A stretch of DNA of 64,000 nucleotides from Variovorax sp. OAS795 (GTDB taxonomy: Bacteria; Pseudomonadota; Gammaproteobacteria; Burkholderiales; Burkholderiaceae_C): the NCBI RefSeq assembly GCF_040546685.1, contig NZ_JBEPOH010000001.1, positions 4,774,001-4,838,000 on the forward strand, given 5' to 3'. Shown here piece by piece: positions 1-8,562 of this stretch (positions are counted from its first letter, which is position 1; the number at the start of each line of letters is the position of its first letter). The position numbers were made by a program, and so were the translations under genes. Below the pieces are notes generated by a model. It did not search any database. It was not told the origin of the DNA and saw only the letters and a list, made by a program, of their open reading frames with translations.

Positions 1-54
1 CTCGACAGGTTCGCGCGGTTTCTGCCAAACGGGGCTTGAGGGACAATGGGCGAG

Positions 55-80
55 GCGCCGCGTGGGCGGCGCGTTTTCTT
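55..80 (+). terminator. Possible intrinsic terminator upstream of the protease gene
   Basis: A 6-bp GC stem (55-60 with 67-72, loop of six) is followed by G and then TTTTCTT. It would end a plus-strand transcript entering from the left. Bases 1-39 can be read as the last codons of a plus-strand gene ending in TGA at 37-39, but 12 codons are too few to call a gene. The element lies within the 40 bases before the protease start, so it could instead belong to that gene's leader. Confidence 0.3.
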
Positions 81-97
81 CGTTCAATCATAGTTTC

Positions 98-1258
98 ATG
101 AAACGTACCTGGCTGCTCTTTGCCCAAGCCGTGACCGTCCTGCTGGCGGCCTACTTCGTCGTGGCGACACTCAAGCCCGAGTGGATCAGCCGCCGTGCCA
201 CGTCGCTGGGCGGCGTGGTGTCGGTCGTCCAGGCGCCGGCCGGCGCCCCCTCGGTGCCGGTGGCCGGCAGCCTGAGCGCGGCGGCCAAGAAAGCCTCGCC
301 GGCGGTCGTGAGCATCAACACCAGCAAGGCCGCGCAGCGCCATCCGCGCAGCAACGATCCGTGGTTCCGGTTCTTCTTCGGCGACCAGGGCGACCAGCCC
401 CAGGTCGGCCTGGGCAGCGGCGTGATCGTGAGTTCAGACGGCTACGTGCTGACCAACAACCACGTGGTCGAAGGCGCGGACGAAATCGAGATCACGCTCA
501 ACGACAGCCGCCACACGCGCGGCAAGGTGATCGGCACCGATCCGGACACCGACCTCGCGGTGCTCAAGATCGAAATGGACAAGCTGCCCGCCATCGTGCT
601 GGGCAATTCCGACGAACTCCAGGTGGGCGACCAGGTGCTGGCCATCGGCAACCCGTTCGGCGTGGGCCAGACGGTCACCAGCGGCATCGTGTCGGCGCTG
701 GGGCGCAACCAGCTCGGCATCAACAACTTCGAGAACTTCATCCAGACCGATGCCGCCATCAACCCGGGCAACTCGGGCGGTGCGCTGATCGACGTCGCCG
801 GCAACCTGCAGGGCATCAACACCGCGATCTACTCGCGCTCGGGCGGCAGCATGGGCATCGGCTTCGCGATTCCCGTGTCGATGGCCAAGATCGTGCTCGA
901 AGGCATCGTGAAAGAGGGCCAGGTGCGCCGCGGCTGGATCGGGGTGGAGCCGAACGAGCTCTCGCCGGAACTGGCCGAGACCTTCGGCGTGAAGGCGAAT
1001 GCCGGCGTCATCATCACGGGCGTGCTGCAGAACGGTCCCGCGGCCAAGGCCGGCATCCGTCCCGGCGACGTGATCACCTCCGTCGGCGAAAGAAAGATCG
1101 ACAACGTCCCGACCCTCTTGACCGCCGTGGCAGGCCTGAAGCCCGGCAGCACCGCGCGCTTTGCGCTGCAGCGCGGCACCGACAAGATGGAACTGGACGT
1201 GACCCCGGGCCTGCGCCCGCGCAGCCCGGTGCGGCAGGTTCCCAACCAGCCCGAATGA
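98..1258 (+). CDS. DegS/DegQ-type trypsin-like serine protease with one PDZ domain
   Basis: A periplasmic, membrane-anchored HtrA-family protease for envelope quality control or stress sensing. The 386-residue protein starts MKRTW at an ATG; an in-frame GTG at 62 would add 12 residues with no signal-like character. Residues 5-24 form one hydrophobic anchor. The protease domain carries the triad His122 (TNNHVV), Asp152 (DTDLAVL) and Ser226 (GNSGGAL). One PDZ domain follows from about 285 to 375. A single PDZ plus an uncleaved anchor resembles DegS more than DegP, but betaproteobacterial proteins of this shape are often named DegQ or Do-like, so I give no symbol. The stop is four bases from the convergent tatC stop, with no visible terminator between them. 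Confidence 0.93.
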   Translation: MKRTWLLFAQAVTVLLAAYFVVATLKPEWISRRATSLGGVVSVVQAPAGAPSVPVAGSLSAAAKKASPAVVSINTSKAAQRHPRSNDPWFRFFFGDQGDQPQVGLGSGVIVSSDGYVLTNNHVVEGADEIEITLNDSRHTRGKVIGTDPDTDLAVLKIEMDKLPAIVLGNSDELQVGDQVLAIGNPFGVGQTVTSGIVSALGRNQLGINNFENFIQTDAAINPGNSGGALIDVAGNLQGINTAIYSRSGGSMGIGFAIPVSMAKIVLEGIVKEGQVRRGWIGVEPNELSPELAETFGVKANAGVIITGVLQNGPAAKAGIRPGDVITSVGERKIDNVPTLLTAVAGLKPGSTARFALQRGTDKMELDVTPGLRPRSPVRQVPNQPE

Positions 1259-1262
1259 CCGT

Positions 1263-2072
1263 TCAGGAAGACGCCGAGGAGTCGGCGCCTTCTTCTTCCG
1301 GCTTCTTGCTGCCCTGGGCGAAGTAGCGGGCGCCGATGATGCCGACCTCGTAGAGCAGGCACATCGGGATCGCGAGCGCCAGCTGCGACACCACGTCGGG
1401 CGGCGTGAGCACCGCCGCCACCACGAAGGCCACCACGATGAAGTACCCGCGGAAGGACTTGAGCTTCTCGATGGTCACCATCTCGAAGCGCACCAGCAGC
1501 ATCACGACGATCGGCACCTGGAAGGCAACGCCGAAGGCGATGTAGAGCGAGAGGATGGCCTCGACGTACGAGGAGATGTCGGGCGTGGCGGCCACCGCGG
1601 CGGGCGTGAACTTCTGGATGAAGCTGAACATCTTGTCCAGCACGAAGAACTGCACGAAGGCGATGCCCGCGTAGGCCAGCAGGCTGCCGAAGAAGATCAG
1701 CGGCAGCGCAAAGCGCTTTTCATGGCTGTAGAGGCCGGGTGCAACGAACATCCAGGCCTGGTACATGAGCCAGGGCAGCGCCAGCAGCACCGCCGTCATC
1801 ATGAGCACCTTGAGCGGCACGAAGAACGGCGAGAACACGCCGATCGCGATGAGCTTGGCATCCGCCGGCATGTGCGCGCGGATGGGCATGGCGATCAGGT
1901 CGATGAGCCCGCCCGGGCCGGGCCAGATGGCCAGCAGCACGCCCGCGATCACCAGGCCATAGACGCAATAGAGCAGCCGGTCGCGCAGTTCGACCAGGTG
2001 CTGCACGAACGGTTGTTCGGTGCCCGCCAACTCGTCTTCTGCGTCTTTGTTCTTGTTGTCGGAATCGGCCAT
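1263..2072 (-). CDS. tatC: Twin-arginine translocase subunit TatC
   Basis: TatC is the polytopic inner-membrane receptor that, with TatB, recognises twin-arginine signal peptides and exports folded proteins. The 269-residue product has the usual six-helix hydrophobic pattern. It has the conserved N-terminal region FVQHLVELRDRLL and, near the C-terminus, the region around VVAAVLTPPDVVSQ. A charged N-terminal stretch (residues 2-17) precedes the conserved part, and the tail is rich in Glu and Ser. It is the last gene of the minus-strand tatA-tatB-tatC group, 78 bases after tatB. The order matches the E. coli operon without tatD. Confidence 0.96.
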   Translation of the reverse strand: MADSDNKNKDAEDELAGTEQPFVQHLVELRDRLLYCVYGLVIAGVLLAIWPGPGGLIDLIAMPIRAHMPADAKLIAIGVFSPFFVPLKVLMMTAVLLALPWLMYQAWMFVAPGLYSHEKRFALPLIFFGSLLAYAGIAFVQFFVLDKMFSFIQKFTPAAVAATPDISSYVEAILSLYIAFGVAFQVPIVVMLLVRFEMVTIEKLKSFRGYFIVVAFVVAAVLTPPDVVSQLALAIPMCLLYEVGIIGARYFAQGSKKPEEEGADSSASS

Positions 2073-2150
2073 TGGGAGGAGAAAAAGCAGGGGAAAGCGT
2101 GGCTTCGGCCGGCGTGCGGCGCACGAGGAACGCGAGGGGTGTGAAAGCCG

Positions 2151-2609
2151 CTAGTTGATCTTGTGGGGACGAAAGCGCGCCACGCGCGCGGCGCCGGACA
2201 GCGCCTTGGTGCGCACGCCGTTGCGGGCCTTGTACCACTGCGGCGTGGCGCCCTGCTTCAGGCGCCAGTTCTTGCGGGGATGGCGGTATTCCGGCACCGT
2301 TGGCTCGGGTTCGGCCAGAGCGGAAAGCGTTTCGCCAGAGCCGGAAAACTGCTTCTCGAGATCGCTCGCGCCGCTCTGGATGCTGTGCTCGACGTCGCGC
2401 GCCGCATCCTCCACGGTGCTCTTCATCTTGCGCAGTTCGTCCAGCTCCATCGAGCGGTTCACTTCGGCCTTGACGTCGTTCACGTAGCGCTGCGCCTTGC
2501 CCAGCAGCGTGCCGACCGTGCGCGCCACGCGCGGCAGCTTTTCCGGTCCGATCACGATCAACGCCACGACGCCGATCAGCGCCAGCTTCTCAATGCCGAG
2601 GTCGAGCAC
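2151..2609 (-). CDS. tatB: Sec-independent translocase component TatB
   Basis: TatB partners TatC in the Tat signal-peptide receptor complex. The 152-residue protein begins with the family pattern: a short hydrophobic helix (residues 6-22, ending VIGPEKLPR) and then an amphipathic helix ([23 protein letters not shown]). A charged, probably coiled region follows. The last 45 residues form a strongly basic, Trp-containing tail (around RKNWRLKQG and [10 protein letters not shown]) that E. coli TatB lacks. Length and the GPEKLP motif separate it from TatA. It lies 13 bases after tatA and 78 before tatC and is presumably co-transcribed with both. Confidence 0.95.
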   Translation of the reverse strand: MLDLGIEKLALIGVVALIVIGPEKLPRVARTVGTLLGKAQRYVNDVKAEVNRSMELDELRKMKSTVEDAARDVEHSIQSGASDLEKQFSGSGETLSALAEPEPTVPEYRHPRKNWRLKQGATPQWYKARNGVRTKALSGAARVARFRPHKIN

Positions 2610-2622
2610 TTATGACCCGCGC

Positions 2623-2871
2623 TCAGGACTTCTGGCGCGCTTCGACGTCGATCGTCGACTTGTCGCTGTTGGCAGGCTGGCCGGTGACCTGGGCCGCGGG
2701 GGCCGACGATGCGGCAGTCGCATCGGTGGTGCTGCCGTCCTTCATGCCGTCCTTGAAGCCCTTCACGGCTCCGCCCAGGTCGGAACCCATGTTGCGCAGC
2801 TTCTTGGTGCCGAAGATCATGACCACGACGAGCAGCACGATCAGCCAGTGCCAGATTGAAAATGAACCCAT
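2623..2871 (-). CDS. tatA: Sec-independent translocase component TatA
   Basis: TatA oligomers form the protein-conducting element of the Tat system. The 82-residue protein has the usual short N-terminal helix ([25 protein letters not shown]) with the FGTKKL hinge, an amphipathic helix ([16 protein letters not shown]) and a disordered acidic/polar tail. It is the first tat gene. A 62-base gap separates it from the HIT gene upstream. That gap contains a TAAAAT hexamer on the minus strand and a good AGGAG ribosome site, so tatABC may have its own promoter in addition to read-through. Confidence 0.95.
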   Translation of the reverse strand: MGSFSIWHWLIVLLVVVMIFGTKKLRNMGSDLGGAVKGFKDGMKDGSTTDATAASSAPAAQVTGQPANSDKSTIDVEARQKS

Positions 2872-2933
2872 GGAAGACTCCTAAGAATGTGTCCGATTTT
2901 AGTCGGGCGGAATGTGACAGTTTGGCCTAATGT

Positions 2934-3293
2934 TCAGCCGCGAAGCCAGGGGCGGGGACCGCCCATGACATGGACATGGAGATGGTGGACCTCCTGTCCG
3001 CCTTCCGCGCCGGTGTTGACGACCACCCGGTAGCCGCCGTCGGGATAGGGCTTGCAGCCCTGCTCCAGGGCCAGCTTGGGCGCCAGCGTCATGATCTTGC
3101 CCATCAGCGCCGCGTCATCGGGCGTGAGCTGCGCCATCGAGGCGATGTGCCGCTTGGGCACCAGCATGAAATGGACCGGCGCCCAGGGCGCGATGTCGTG
3201 AAAACCGAACAGTTCGTCGTCTTCGTAGACCTTGCGCGAGGGGATCTTGCCTTCGATGATTTTGCAGAAGACGCAGTTCGGATCAGATGACAT
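2934..3293 (-). CDS. HIT-family nucleotide-binding protein (HinT-like)
   Basis: Histidine-triad proteins hydrolyse AMP-linked substrates such as adenosine phosphoramidates; the HinT type is cytosolic. The 119-residue protein opens with CVFCKIIEGKIPS, typical of the family. It carries the triad HLHVHVM near the C-terminus (His104, His106 and His108, preceded by His103). The length is standard. Its start overlaps the end of the upstream DUF4870-like gene by 11 bases, so translation is probably coupled. A HIT gene between hisE and tatA is a known Burkholderiales arrangement. Confidence 0.93.
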   Translation of the reverse strand: MSSDPNCVFCKIIEGKIPSRKVYEDDELFGFHDIAPWAPVHFMLVPKRHIASMAQLTPDDAALMGKIMTLAPKLALEQGCKPYPDGGYRVVVNTGAEGGQEVHHLHVHVMGGPRPWLRG

Positions 3294-3672
3294 CTTGGGG
3301 TTCCATGGGGCGGCTGTCTTTCATGCGGATCATGCCCTTCACGATCCGGTAGAGAAACCACAGCGAAATCAGGCTCCAGGCAATCCAGCCCGGCACCAGA
3401 AACAACAGCCAGAGCCACGAGGTGACGAGGTACAGCAGCCCGGCCCACAGCACCGAGCGGATGCGCCAGCTGAAATGCGAGGCCTGCCAGGTGCCGGCGG
3501 CATCGTCGCGCTTCACGAAGTCGATCACCAGCGCAACGAGCAGGAGGACCACGGAAGCCTGCGCTCCGGGCAGCACGGCGCCAATGGCCACGATCAGGTG
3601 CAGGATATAGCTGACCCAGCCCCAGGTCTTCAGGGAGTCGTCGGGTTCCACGTTCACGATGTCGTTGGGCAT
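3283..3672 (-). CDS. DUF4870-type small membrane protein
   Basis: A 129-residue protein of unknown function with about three hydrophobic helices. The first (WGWVSYILHLIVAIGAVLP) and the later Trp/Leu-rich segments (YLVTSWLWLLFLVPGWIAWSL) resemble the DUF4870/Tic20-like family of bacterial membrane proteins. An ATG at 3672 (MPNDIV) was chosen because upstream sequence in this frame is out-of-frame hisE coding. It lies 11 bases after hisE and overlaps the HIT gene by 11, inside the his-tat transcript. No catalytic motif is visible. Confidence 0.85.
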   Translation of the reverse strand: MPNDIVNVEPDDSLKTWGWVSYILHLIVAIGAVLPGAQASVVLLLVALVIDFVKRDDAAGTWQASHFSWRIRSVLWAGLLYLVTSWLWLLFLVPGWIAWSLISLWFLYRIVKGMIRMKDSRPMEPQDVI

Positions 3673-3683
3673 GGGATGTCCTT

Positions 3684-4064
3684 TCAATCGTTGGATGCCT
3701 CGCGGGCCTGTGCCTTTCGCAAGGCTTTTTCCTCGATGCCGCTGGTGCCCTCGCGCCGCTCGAGCTCCGCAACCACCTCGGCGGGCGAGAAGCCGTAGTG
3801 GGCCAGCGCCACCATGGTGTGGAACCACAGATCGGCCACTTCGTTCACTATTTTCGAGCGGTCGCCGCCATGGTCGGCGTCCTTGGCGGCCATCACGACC
3901 TCGGTCGCTTCTTCCCCGATTTTCTTCAGGAAGGCATCGGGGCCCCGGTGCAGCAGGCGCGCCACGTAGCTTTTTTCCGGATCGCCACCGCGTGCGGGCA
4001 AGCGGCTTTCGATGACCGCGGCAAGGCGTGCGAGGGCGTCGGAGGTGTTCACTGCGGGGCTCAT
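3684..4064 (-). CDS. hisE: Phosphoribosyl-ATP pyrophosphatase HisE
   Basis: HisE removes pyrophosphate from phosphoribosyl-ATP, the second step of histidine synthesis. The 126-residue protein has the MazG-like helical core with metal-binding acidic clusters: [12 protein letters not shown] (about residues 50-61) and [12 protein letters not shown] (about 73-84). The chosen ATG (MSPAVN) overlaps the hisI stop as ATGA, indicating translational coupling. HisI and HisE are separate proteins here, unlike the fused HisIE of enterobacteria. Confidence 0.95.
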   Translation of the reverse strand: MSPAVNTSDALARLAAVIESRLPARGGDPEKSYVARLLHRGPDAFLKKIGEEATEVVMAAKDADHGGDRSKIVNEVADLWFHTMVALAHYGFSPAEVVAELERREGTSGIEEKALRKAQAREASND

Positions 4065-4450
4065 TTGTAGATCGACTCCGGGTCTTTCAAGACCGGCTCG
4101 ACCGCGGTCCACTGGCCGTTGGCGTATTTGCTGAAAAAGCAGCTGTGGCGGCCGGTGTGGCAGGCAATGCCGGGCTCATGCCCGAGCTGCGTGACCTTGA
4201 GCAGCACCACGTCGTTGTCGCAGTCCAGGCGGATCTCGTGCACGGTCTGCACATGGCCTGATTCCTCGCCCTTGAACCAGAGCTTGTTGCGCGAGCGGCT
4301 GAAATACACCGCGCGGCCGAGCTCCGCGGTCTTTTCGAGCGCCTCGCGGTTCATCCAGGCGAACATCAGGACGTCGTTGCTGCCCTGTTCCTGCGCGATC
4401 ACGGGCACCAGGCCGGCCGCATCCCACTTCACTTCATCGAGCCAATTCAT
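4061..4450 (-). CDS. hisI: Phosphoribosyl-AMP cyclohydrolase HisI
   Basis: HisI opens the adenine ring of phosphoribosyl-AMP (third step of histidine synthesis) using Zn and Mg. The 129-residue monofunctional protein starts MNWLDEVKW. It shows the family motifs [12 protein letters not shown], the metal-binding aspartate/cysteine segment [11 protein letters not shown], and the zinc cysteine of [13 protein letters not shown]. It lies 31 bases downstream of hisF and overlaps hisE by four bases. Confidence 0.96.
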   Translation of the reverse strand: MNWLDEVKWDAAGLVPVIAQEQGSNDVLMFAWMNREALEKTAELGRAVYFSRSRNKLWFKGEESGHVQTVHEIRLDCDNDVVLLKVTQLGHEPGIACHTGRHSCFFSKYANGQWTAVEPVLKDPESIYK

Positions 4451-4481
4451 CGCGCTATTGTCGGGGATGGGCAAAGACCCC

Positions 4482-5267
<786 letters not shown>

Positions 5268-5289
5268 GGGGGGGTAAGGAAAGGTTCGT

Positions 5290-6126
5290 TCAGAGTACGC
5301 GCAGCTGCTGCCAGCCCTGCCACTGGGCGCCGGGCAGGAGCAGCACCTGCTCGTCGATGCGCGCGGCCTCGACGCACAGCATGTGCCGATAGCCGTCTTC
5401 GGGCATGTCCGCGAGTTTCGCACCGAGCGCCGCACCGGGGTTCCAGACCACAGTTTCGCTGCAGCTCGCGCTTTGCGAGATCTCGAGGGTGCCGCCCGGC
5501 TGCACCAGCCGCATCGGCTTGGCGGGCGCGGCATAGACGCTGTCGAACTCGGCATCGAAGCGCAGCGCCGGCGCCGTTTCCACATGGCGGTCGTCGCGCA
5601 GCGAATCCCATCGGGCGGCACCCTGGAGGCCTTCCAGCCGCACTTGCGCGATATCGTCGACGCGCAGGTAGGTGTGCAGCGCCGCCGCAAAGCTGAACGG
5701 CGCATGGTCCACATTGAGCAGCGTCAGGGTGGTGCGCAAGCGGCCCGCGCCCATGCCGACGTGCAACCGTGCCTCGAAAGCGTGCGGCCAGAGCTTGCGG
5801 GTTGCCGCGTCGTCGCGCAGCCGCAGGACCAATTCGCCCGAAGTGGGATCGACACCGCGGTTTTCCCAAGGCAGATTGCGCATGAATCCATGCTTGGGCA
5901 ACATGCCGCGCTGGTTGAACTGAGGGCAGCAAATGGGCACGCCGCCGCGGATCGCGGCCTGCCCGTCGAACACCGCGCGGGGGCTCAGGTAGAGGCGTTC
6001 CATCCTGTCGGCGGTGGTCCAGGAAAGCAGCTGCGCCCCGTGAAGCGACACGATGAAGGCACTGCCGTCGGACGCCGCGGCGTGAAGCGCGGGCCGGCCG
6101 CGAAACTCGATCGGGTTGATGTCCAT
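5290..6126 (-). CDS. D-hexose-6-phosphate mutarotase (YeaD-like aldose 1-epimerase family)
   Basis: A cytosolic enzyme that likely interconverts alpha and beta anomers of hexose 6-phosphates. The 278-residue beta-sandwich protein carries the family segment [14 protein letters not shown] and [10 protein letters not shown] early, and VVWNPGA followed by MLCVEAARI late. Length is normal. The ATG at 6126 (MDINPIEF) is preferred over an in-frame ATG 14 codons upstream because the upstream residues (PIPCPEFAAYN) are unlike the family and because a TACAAT hexamer ends only six bases before 6126. It is co-oriented with hisF 22 bases downstream, so its promoter may also serve hisFIE. Confidence 0.88.
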   Translation of the reverse strand: MDINPIEFRGRPALHAAASDGSAFIVSLHGAQLLSWTTADRMERLYLSPRAVFDGQAAIRGGVPICCPQFNQRGMLPKHGFMRNLPWENRGVDPTSGELVLRLRDDAATRKLWPHAFEARLHVGMGAGRLRTTLTLLNVDHAPFSFAAALHTYLRVDDIAQVRLEGLQGAARWDSLRDDRHVETAPALRFDAEFDSVYAAPAKPMRLVQPGGTLEISQSASCSETVVWNPGAALGAKLADMPEDGYRHMLCVEAARIDEQVLLLPGAQWQGWQQLRVL

Positions 6127-6132
6127 CGGAGA

Positions 6133-6138
6133 ATTGTA
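6133..6138 (-). promoter_or_regulatory. Candidate -10 hexamer of the mutarotase gene
   Basis: On the minus strand this reads TACAAT and ends six bases before the ATG at 6126. Transcription would begin at or next to the A of the start codon. There is no Shine-Dalgarno sequence in the six bases between. I see no good -35 at 16-18 bases spacing. Confidence 0.4.
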
Positions 6139-6313
6139 GGCAGCGAATTCCGGGCACGGAATTGGCATTGGACACTTAAGGCTTCATCGCCGCCGCGCCG
6201 GTGCCGGTTGCACGCAGGGGACCTTCTTGGATACCCTTCGCCTGCCGCGCAAGAAGAGGCTGCCGGCCGATGCGCCCGCGCCCCAGAAACACACCTACAT
6301 CGAAGGGACAGAC

Positions 6314-7621
6314 ATGAGAAAGAAACTGCCGGCCGCGGCCTGGATCCTGATTGCCATGGTGCTCGGCATTCTTGTCGGCTACATGATCTTCACGAGCTTT
6401 CCCGACAAGAAGGCCGCCGCCCAGATCGCGGGCTACGTGTCGATCGTGTCCGACGTGTTCCTGCGACTCATCAAGATGCTGATCGGCCCGCTGGTGTTCT
6501 CCACGCTGGTGGTGGGCATCGCGCACATGGGCGATGCCAAGTCGGTGGGGCGCGTGTTCGGCAAGTCGCTCGGCTGGTTCTTCACCGCGTCGCTGATCTC
6601 GCTGGTCATCGGCCTCGTGATGGCCAACGTGCTGAAGCCCGGCGAGAACCTCGGCCTTCCGCTGCCGGACATCGGCTCTTCGGCCAACCTGGCCACCGCC
6701 AAGTTCACGCTGAAGGACTTCGTGAGCCACATGGTGCCCAAGTCGTTCGCCGAGGCCATGGCCAACAACGAGATCCTGCAGATCGTGGTGTTCTCCATGT
6801 TCTTCGGCGTGGCGCTGGCTTCGCTGGGCGACAAGGCCAAGACGCTGGTGGCCGCCATCGACGAACTCTCGCACGCCATGCTCAAGATCACCGGCTACGT
6901 CATGAAGCTGGCGCCGCTCGCGGTGATGGCCGCCATGGCCGCCACCGTCGCGGTCAATGGCCTGGGCATCCTGCTCAAGTTCGCCGTGTTCATGGGCGAC
7001 TTCTACCTGGGCCTGTTCGTACTGTGGGGCGTACTGGTGCTGGCGGGCTTCTCCTTCCTGGGGCCGCGGGTGTTCAAGCTGCTGGTGCTCATCAAGGAGG
7101 CCTTCCTGCTGTCGTTTGCCACCGCCAGCTCCGAAGCCGCCTATCCGAAGATCCTGCAGGCGCTCGACCGCTTCGGCGTGAAGCGCAAGATCTCGAGCTT
7201 CGTGATGCCGATGGGCTATTCGTTCAACCTCGACGGCTCGATGATGTACTGCACCTTTGCCGTGCTGTTCATCGCGCAGGCCTACAACATCCACATGCCG
7301 CTCAGCACGCAGATCACGATGCTGCTGATCCTGATGCTCACCTCCAAGGGCATGGCCGGCGTGCCGCGCGCCTCGCTGGTCGTGATTGCCGCCACGCTCA
7401 ACCACTTCGACATTCCCGAGGCCGGCCTGCTGCTGATCCTGGGCGTGGACACCTTCCTGGACATGGGCCGCTCGGCCACCAACGCGGTGGGCAACTCCAT
7501 CGCCACGGCGGTGGTCGCCAAATGGGAGGGCGAACTGCTCTCCGAGAGCGACGCGGCATCGAACGCCAAGGCGCTCGACGCCGAGGCCGCGGCCACCCTC
7601 GCCCATCCGGCACACGCGTGA
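6314..7621 (+). CDS. Dicarboxylate/amino acid:cation symporter (DAACS, GltP/DctA type)
   Basis: An inner-membrane secondary carrier of the glutamate/aspartate or C4-dicarboxylate family, coupled to Na+ or H+. The 435-residue protein is strongly hydrophobic. It has the hallmark serine-rich re-entrant loop FATASSEAAYP (HP1), the NLDGSMMY motif of TM7, and the substrate-site helix FLDMGRSATNAVGNS (TM8). The substrate cannot be fixed from sequence; the neighbouring binding protein suggests glutamate or aspartate. The ATG at 6314 has AGGGACAG upstream. It is transcribed against the surrounding his cluster, with a 187-base divergent region before it. Confidence 0.92.
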   Translation: MRKKLPAAAWILIAMVLGILVGYMIFTSFPDKKAAAQIAGYVSIVSDVFLRLIKMLIGPLVFSTLVVGIAHMGDAKSVGRVFGKSLGWFFTASLISLVIGLVMANVLKPGENLGLPLPDIGSSANLATAKFTLKDFVSHMVPKSFAEAMANNEILQIVVFSMFFGVALASLGDKAKTLVAAIDELSHAMLKITGYVMKLAPLAVMAAMAATVAVNGLGILLKFAVFMGDFYLGLFVLWGVLVLAGFSFLGPRVFKLLVLIKEAFLLSFATASSEAAYPKILQALDRFGVKRKISSFVMPMGYSFNLDGSMMYCTFAVLFIAQAYNIHMPLSTQITMLLILMLTSKGMAGVPRASLVVIAATLNHFDIPEAGLLLILGVDTFLDMGRSATNAVGNSIATAVVAKWEGELLSESDAASNAKALDAEAAATLAHPAHA

Positions 7622-7629
7622 GGACTGCC

Positions 7630-8550
7630 GTGAAATCCAAGGCCATGCTGTCGGTTTTCCTGGCCGGCGTGCTGGCGGCCGCTGCGCTCGTTGGCGCTGC
7701 GCCCGCCTTGGCGCAGCCGCAGGCCCCCGAGACATTGACCGGCACCCTGGCCAAGGTGCGGCAGGCCGGCGCCATCACCATCGGCTACCGGGAATCGTCG
7801 GTGCCGTTTTCCTTTCTCAACGCGCGCGGCGAACCCATCGGCTATTCGATCGAACTTTGCCGCGCGCTGGTCACGGCCATCGAAGACGCGGTGAACAAGA
7901 GCCTCGCGATCAAGTGGGCGGCCGTGACCTCCGATTCGCGCATCGACGCGGTCGAGAGCGGCGCGGTCGATCTCGAATGCGGCTCGACCACCAACAACCT
8001 CGAGCGGCAGAAGCGCGTGAGCTTCTCGCCCACGATGTTCGTCTCGGGCACCAAGGTGCTGGTGAAGAAGGGTTCGCCGATCAAGTCGTTCCGCGACCTG
8101 GCCGGCAAGCGGGTGGCAGTGACCGCGGGCACCACCAACGAGAAGACGCTGGGCGAGCTCTCGCAGAAGTTCAAGCTCGGCGTGAACCTGGTGGTGGCGC
8201 GGGACCACGCCGATTCGTTCGGGCTCGTGAAGAGCGGCCAGGCCGACGCCTTTGCCACCGATGACGTGCTGCTCTACGGCCTCATTGCCCGCGACGCGGC
8301 CAGGGCCGAGTACGAGGTGGTGGGCGACTATCTCTCCTACGACCCCTACGGCATCATGTACCGCAAGGGAGACGCGCAGCTGGGCAAGGTGATCAACGAC
8401 ACCTTCCAGGTGCTGGCCGAAGACGGCGAAATCGAGCGCCAGTACAAGCGATGGTTCTTGCGCAAGCTGCCCACCGGCGAAAGCATCAACCTCCCGATGA
8501 GCGCGCAGCTGGAAGCGATCCTCCAGACAATGGCGGTGAAGGCGGAATAA
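7630..8550 (+). CDS. Amino acid ABC-type periplasmic binding protein (GltI-like)
   Basis: A family-3 solute-binding protein. The 306-residue precursor starts at GTG 7630 with a GAGGA ribosome site overlapping the TGA of the symporter gene. A signal peptide covers about residues 1-29 (cleavage after PALAQ). Binding-domain features include ITIGYRESSVPFSFLN, GYSIELCRAL, the segment LECGSTTNNLERQKRVSFS and RVAVTAGTTNEKTL. These match glutamate/aspartate GltI-type proteins. No permease or ATPase gene is nearby, so this is an orphan binding protein tightly linked to a secondary symporter. The stop is 12 bases from the convergent ATPase stop. Confidence 0.9.
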   Translation: MKSKAMLSVFLAGVLAAAALVGAAPALAQPQAPETLTGTLAKVRQAGAITIGYRESSVPFSFLNARGEPIGYSIELCRALVTAIEDAVNKSLAIKWAAVTSDSRIDAVESGAVDLECGSTTNNLERQKRVSFSPTMFVSGTKVLVKKGSPIKSFRDLAGKRVAVTAGTTNEKTLGELSQKFKLGVNLVVARDHADSFGLVKSGQADAFATDDVLLYGLIARDAARAEYEVVGDYLSYDPYGIMYRKGDAQLGKVINDTFQVLAEDGEIERQYKRWFLRKLPTGESINLPMSAQLEAILQTMAVKAE

Positions 8551-8562
8551 GCGCGCCGGCAG

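Noticed and set aside
1..39. 3' end of a plus-strand gene ending at a TGA at 37-39
   Set aside because: Only 12 codons are visible and they match nothing recognisable. The hairpin at 55-80 fits the idea but does not prove it.
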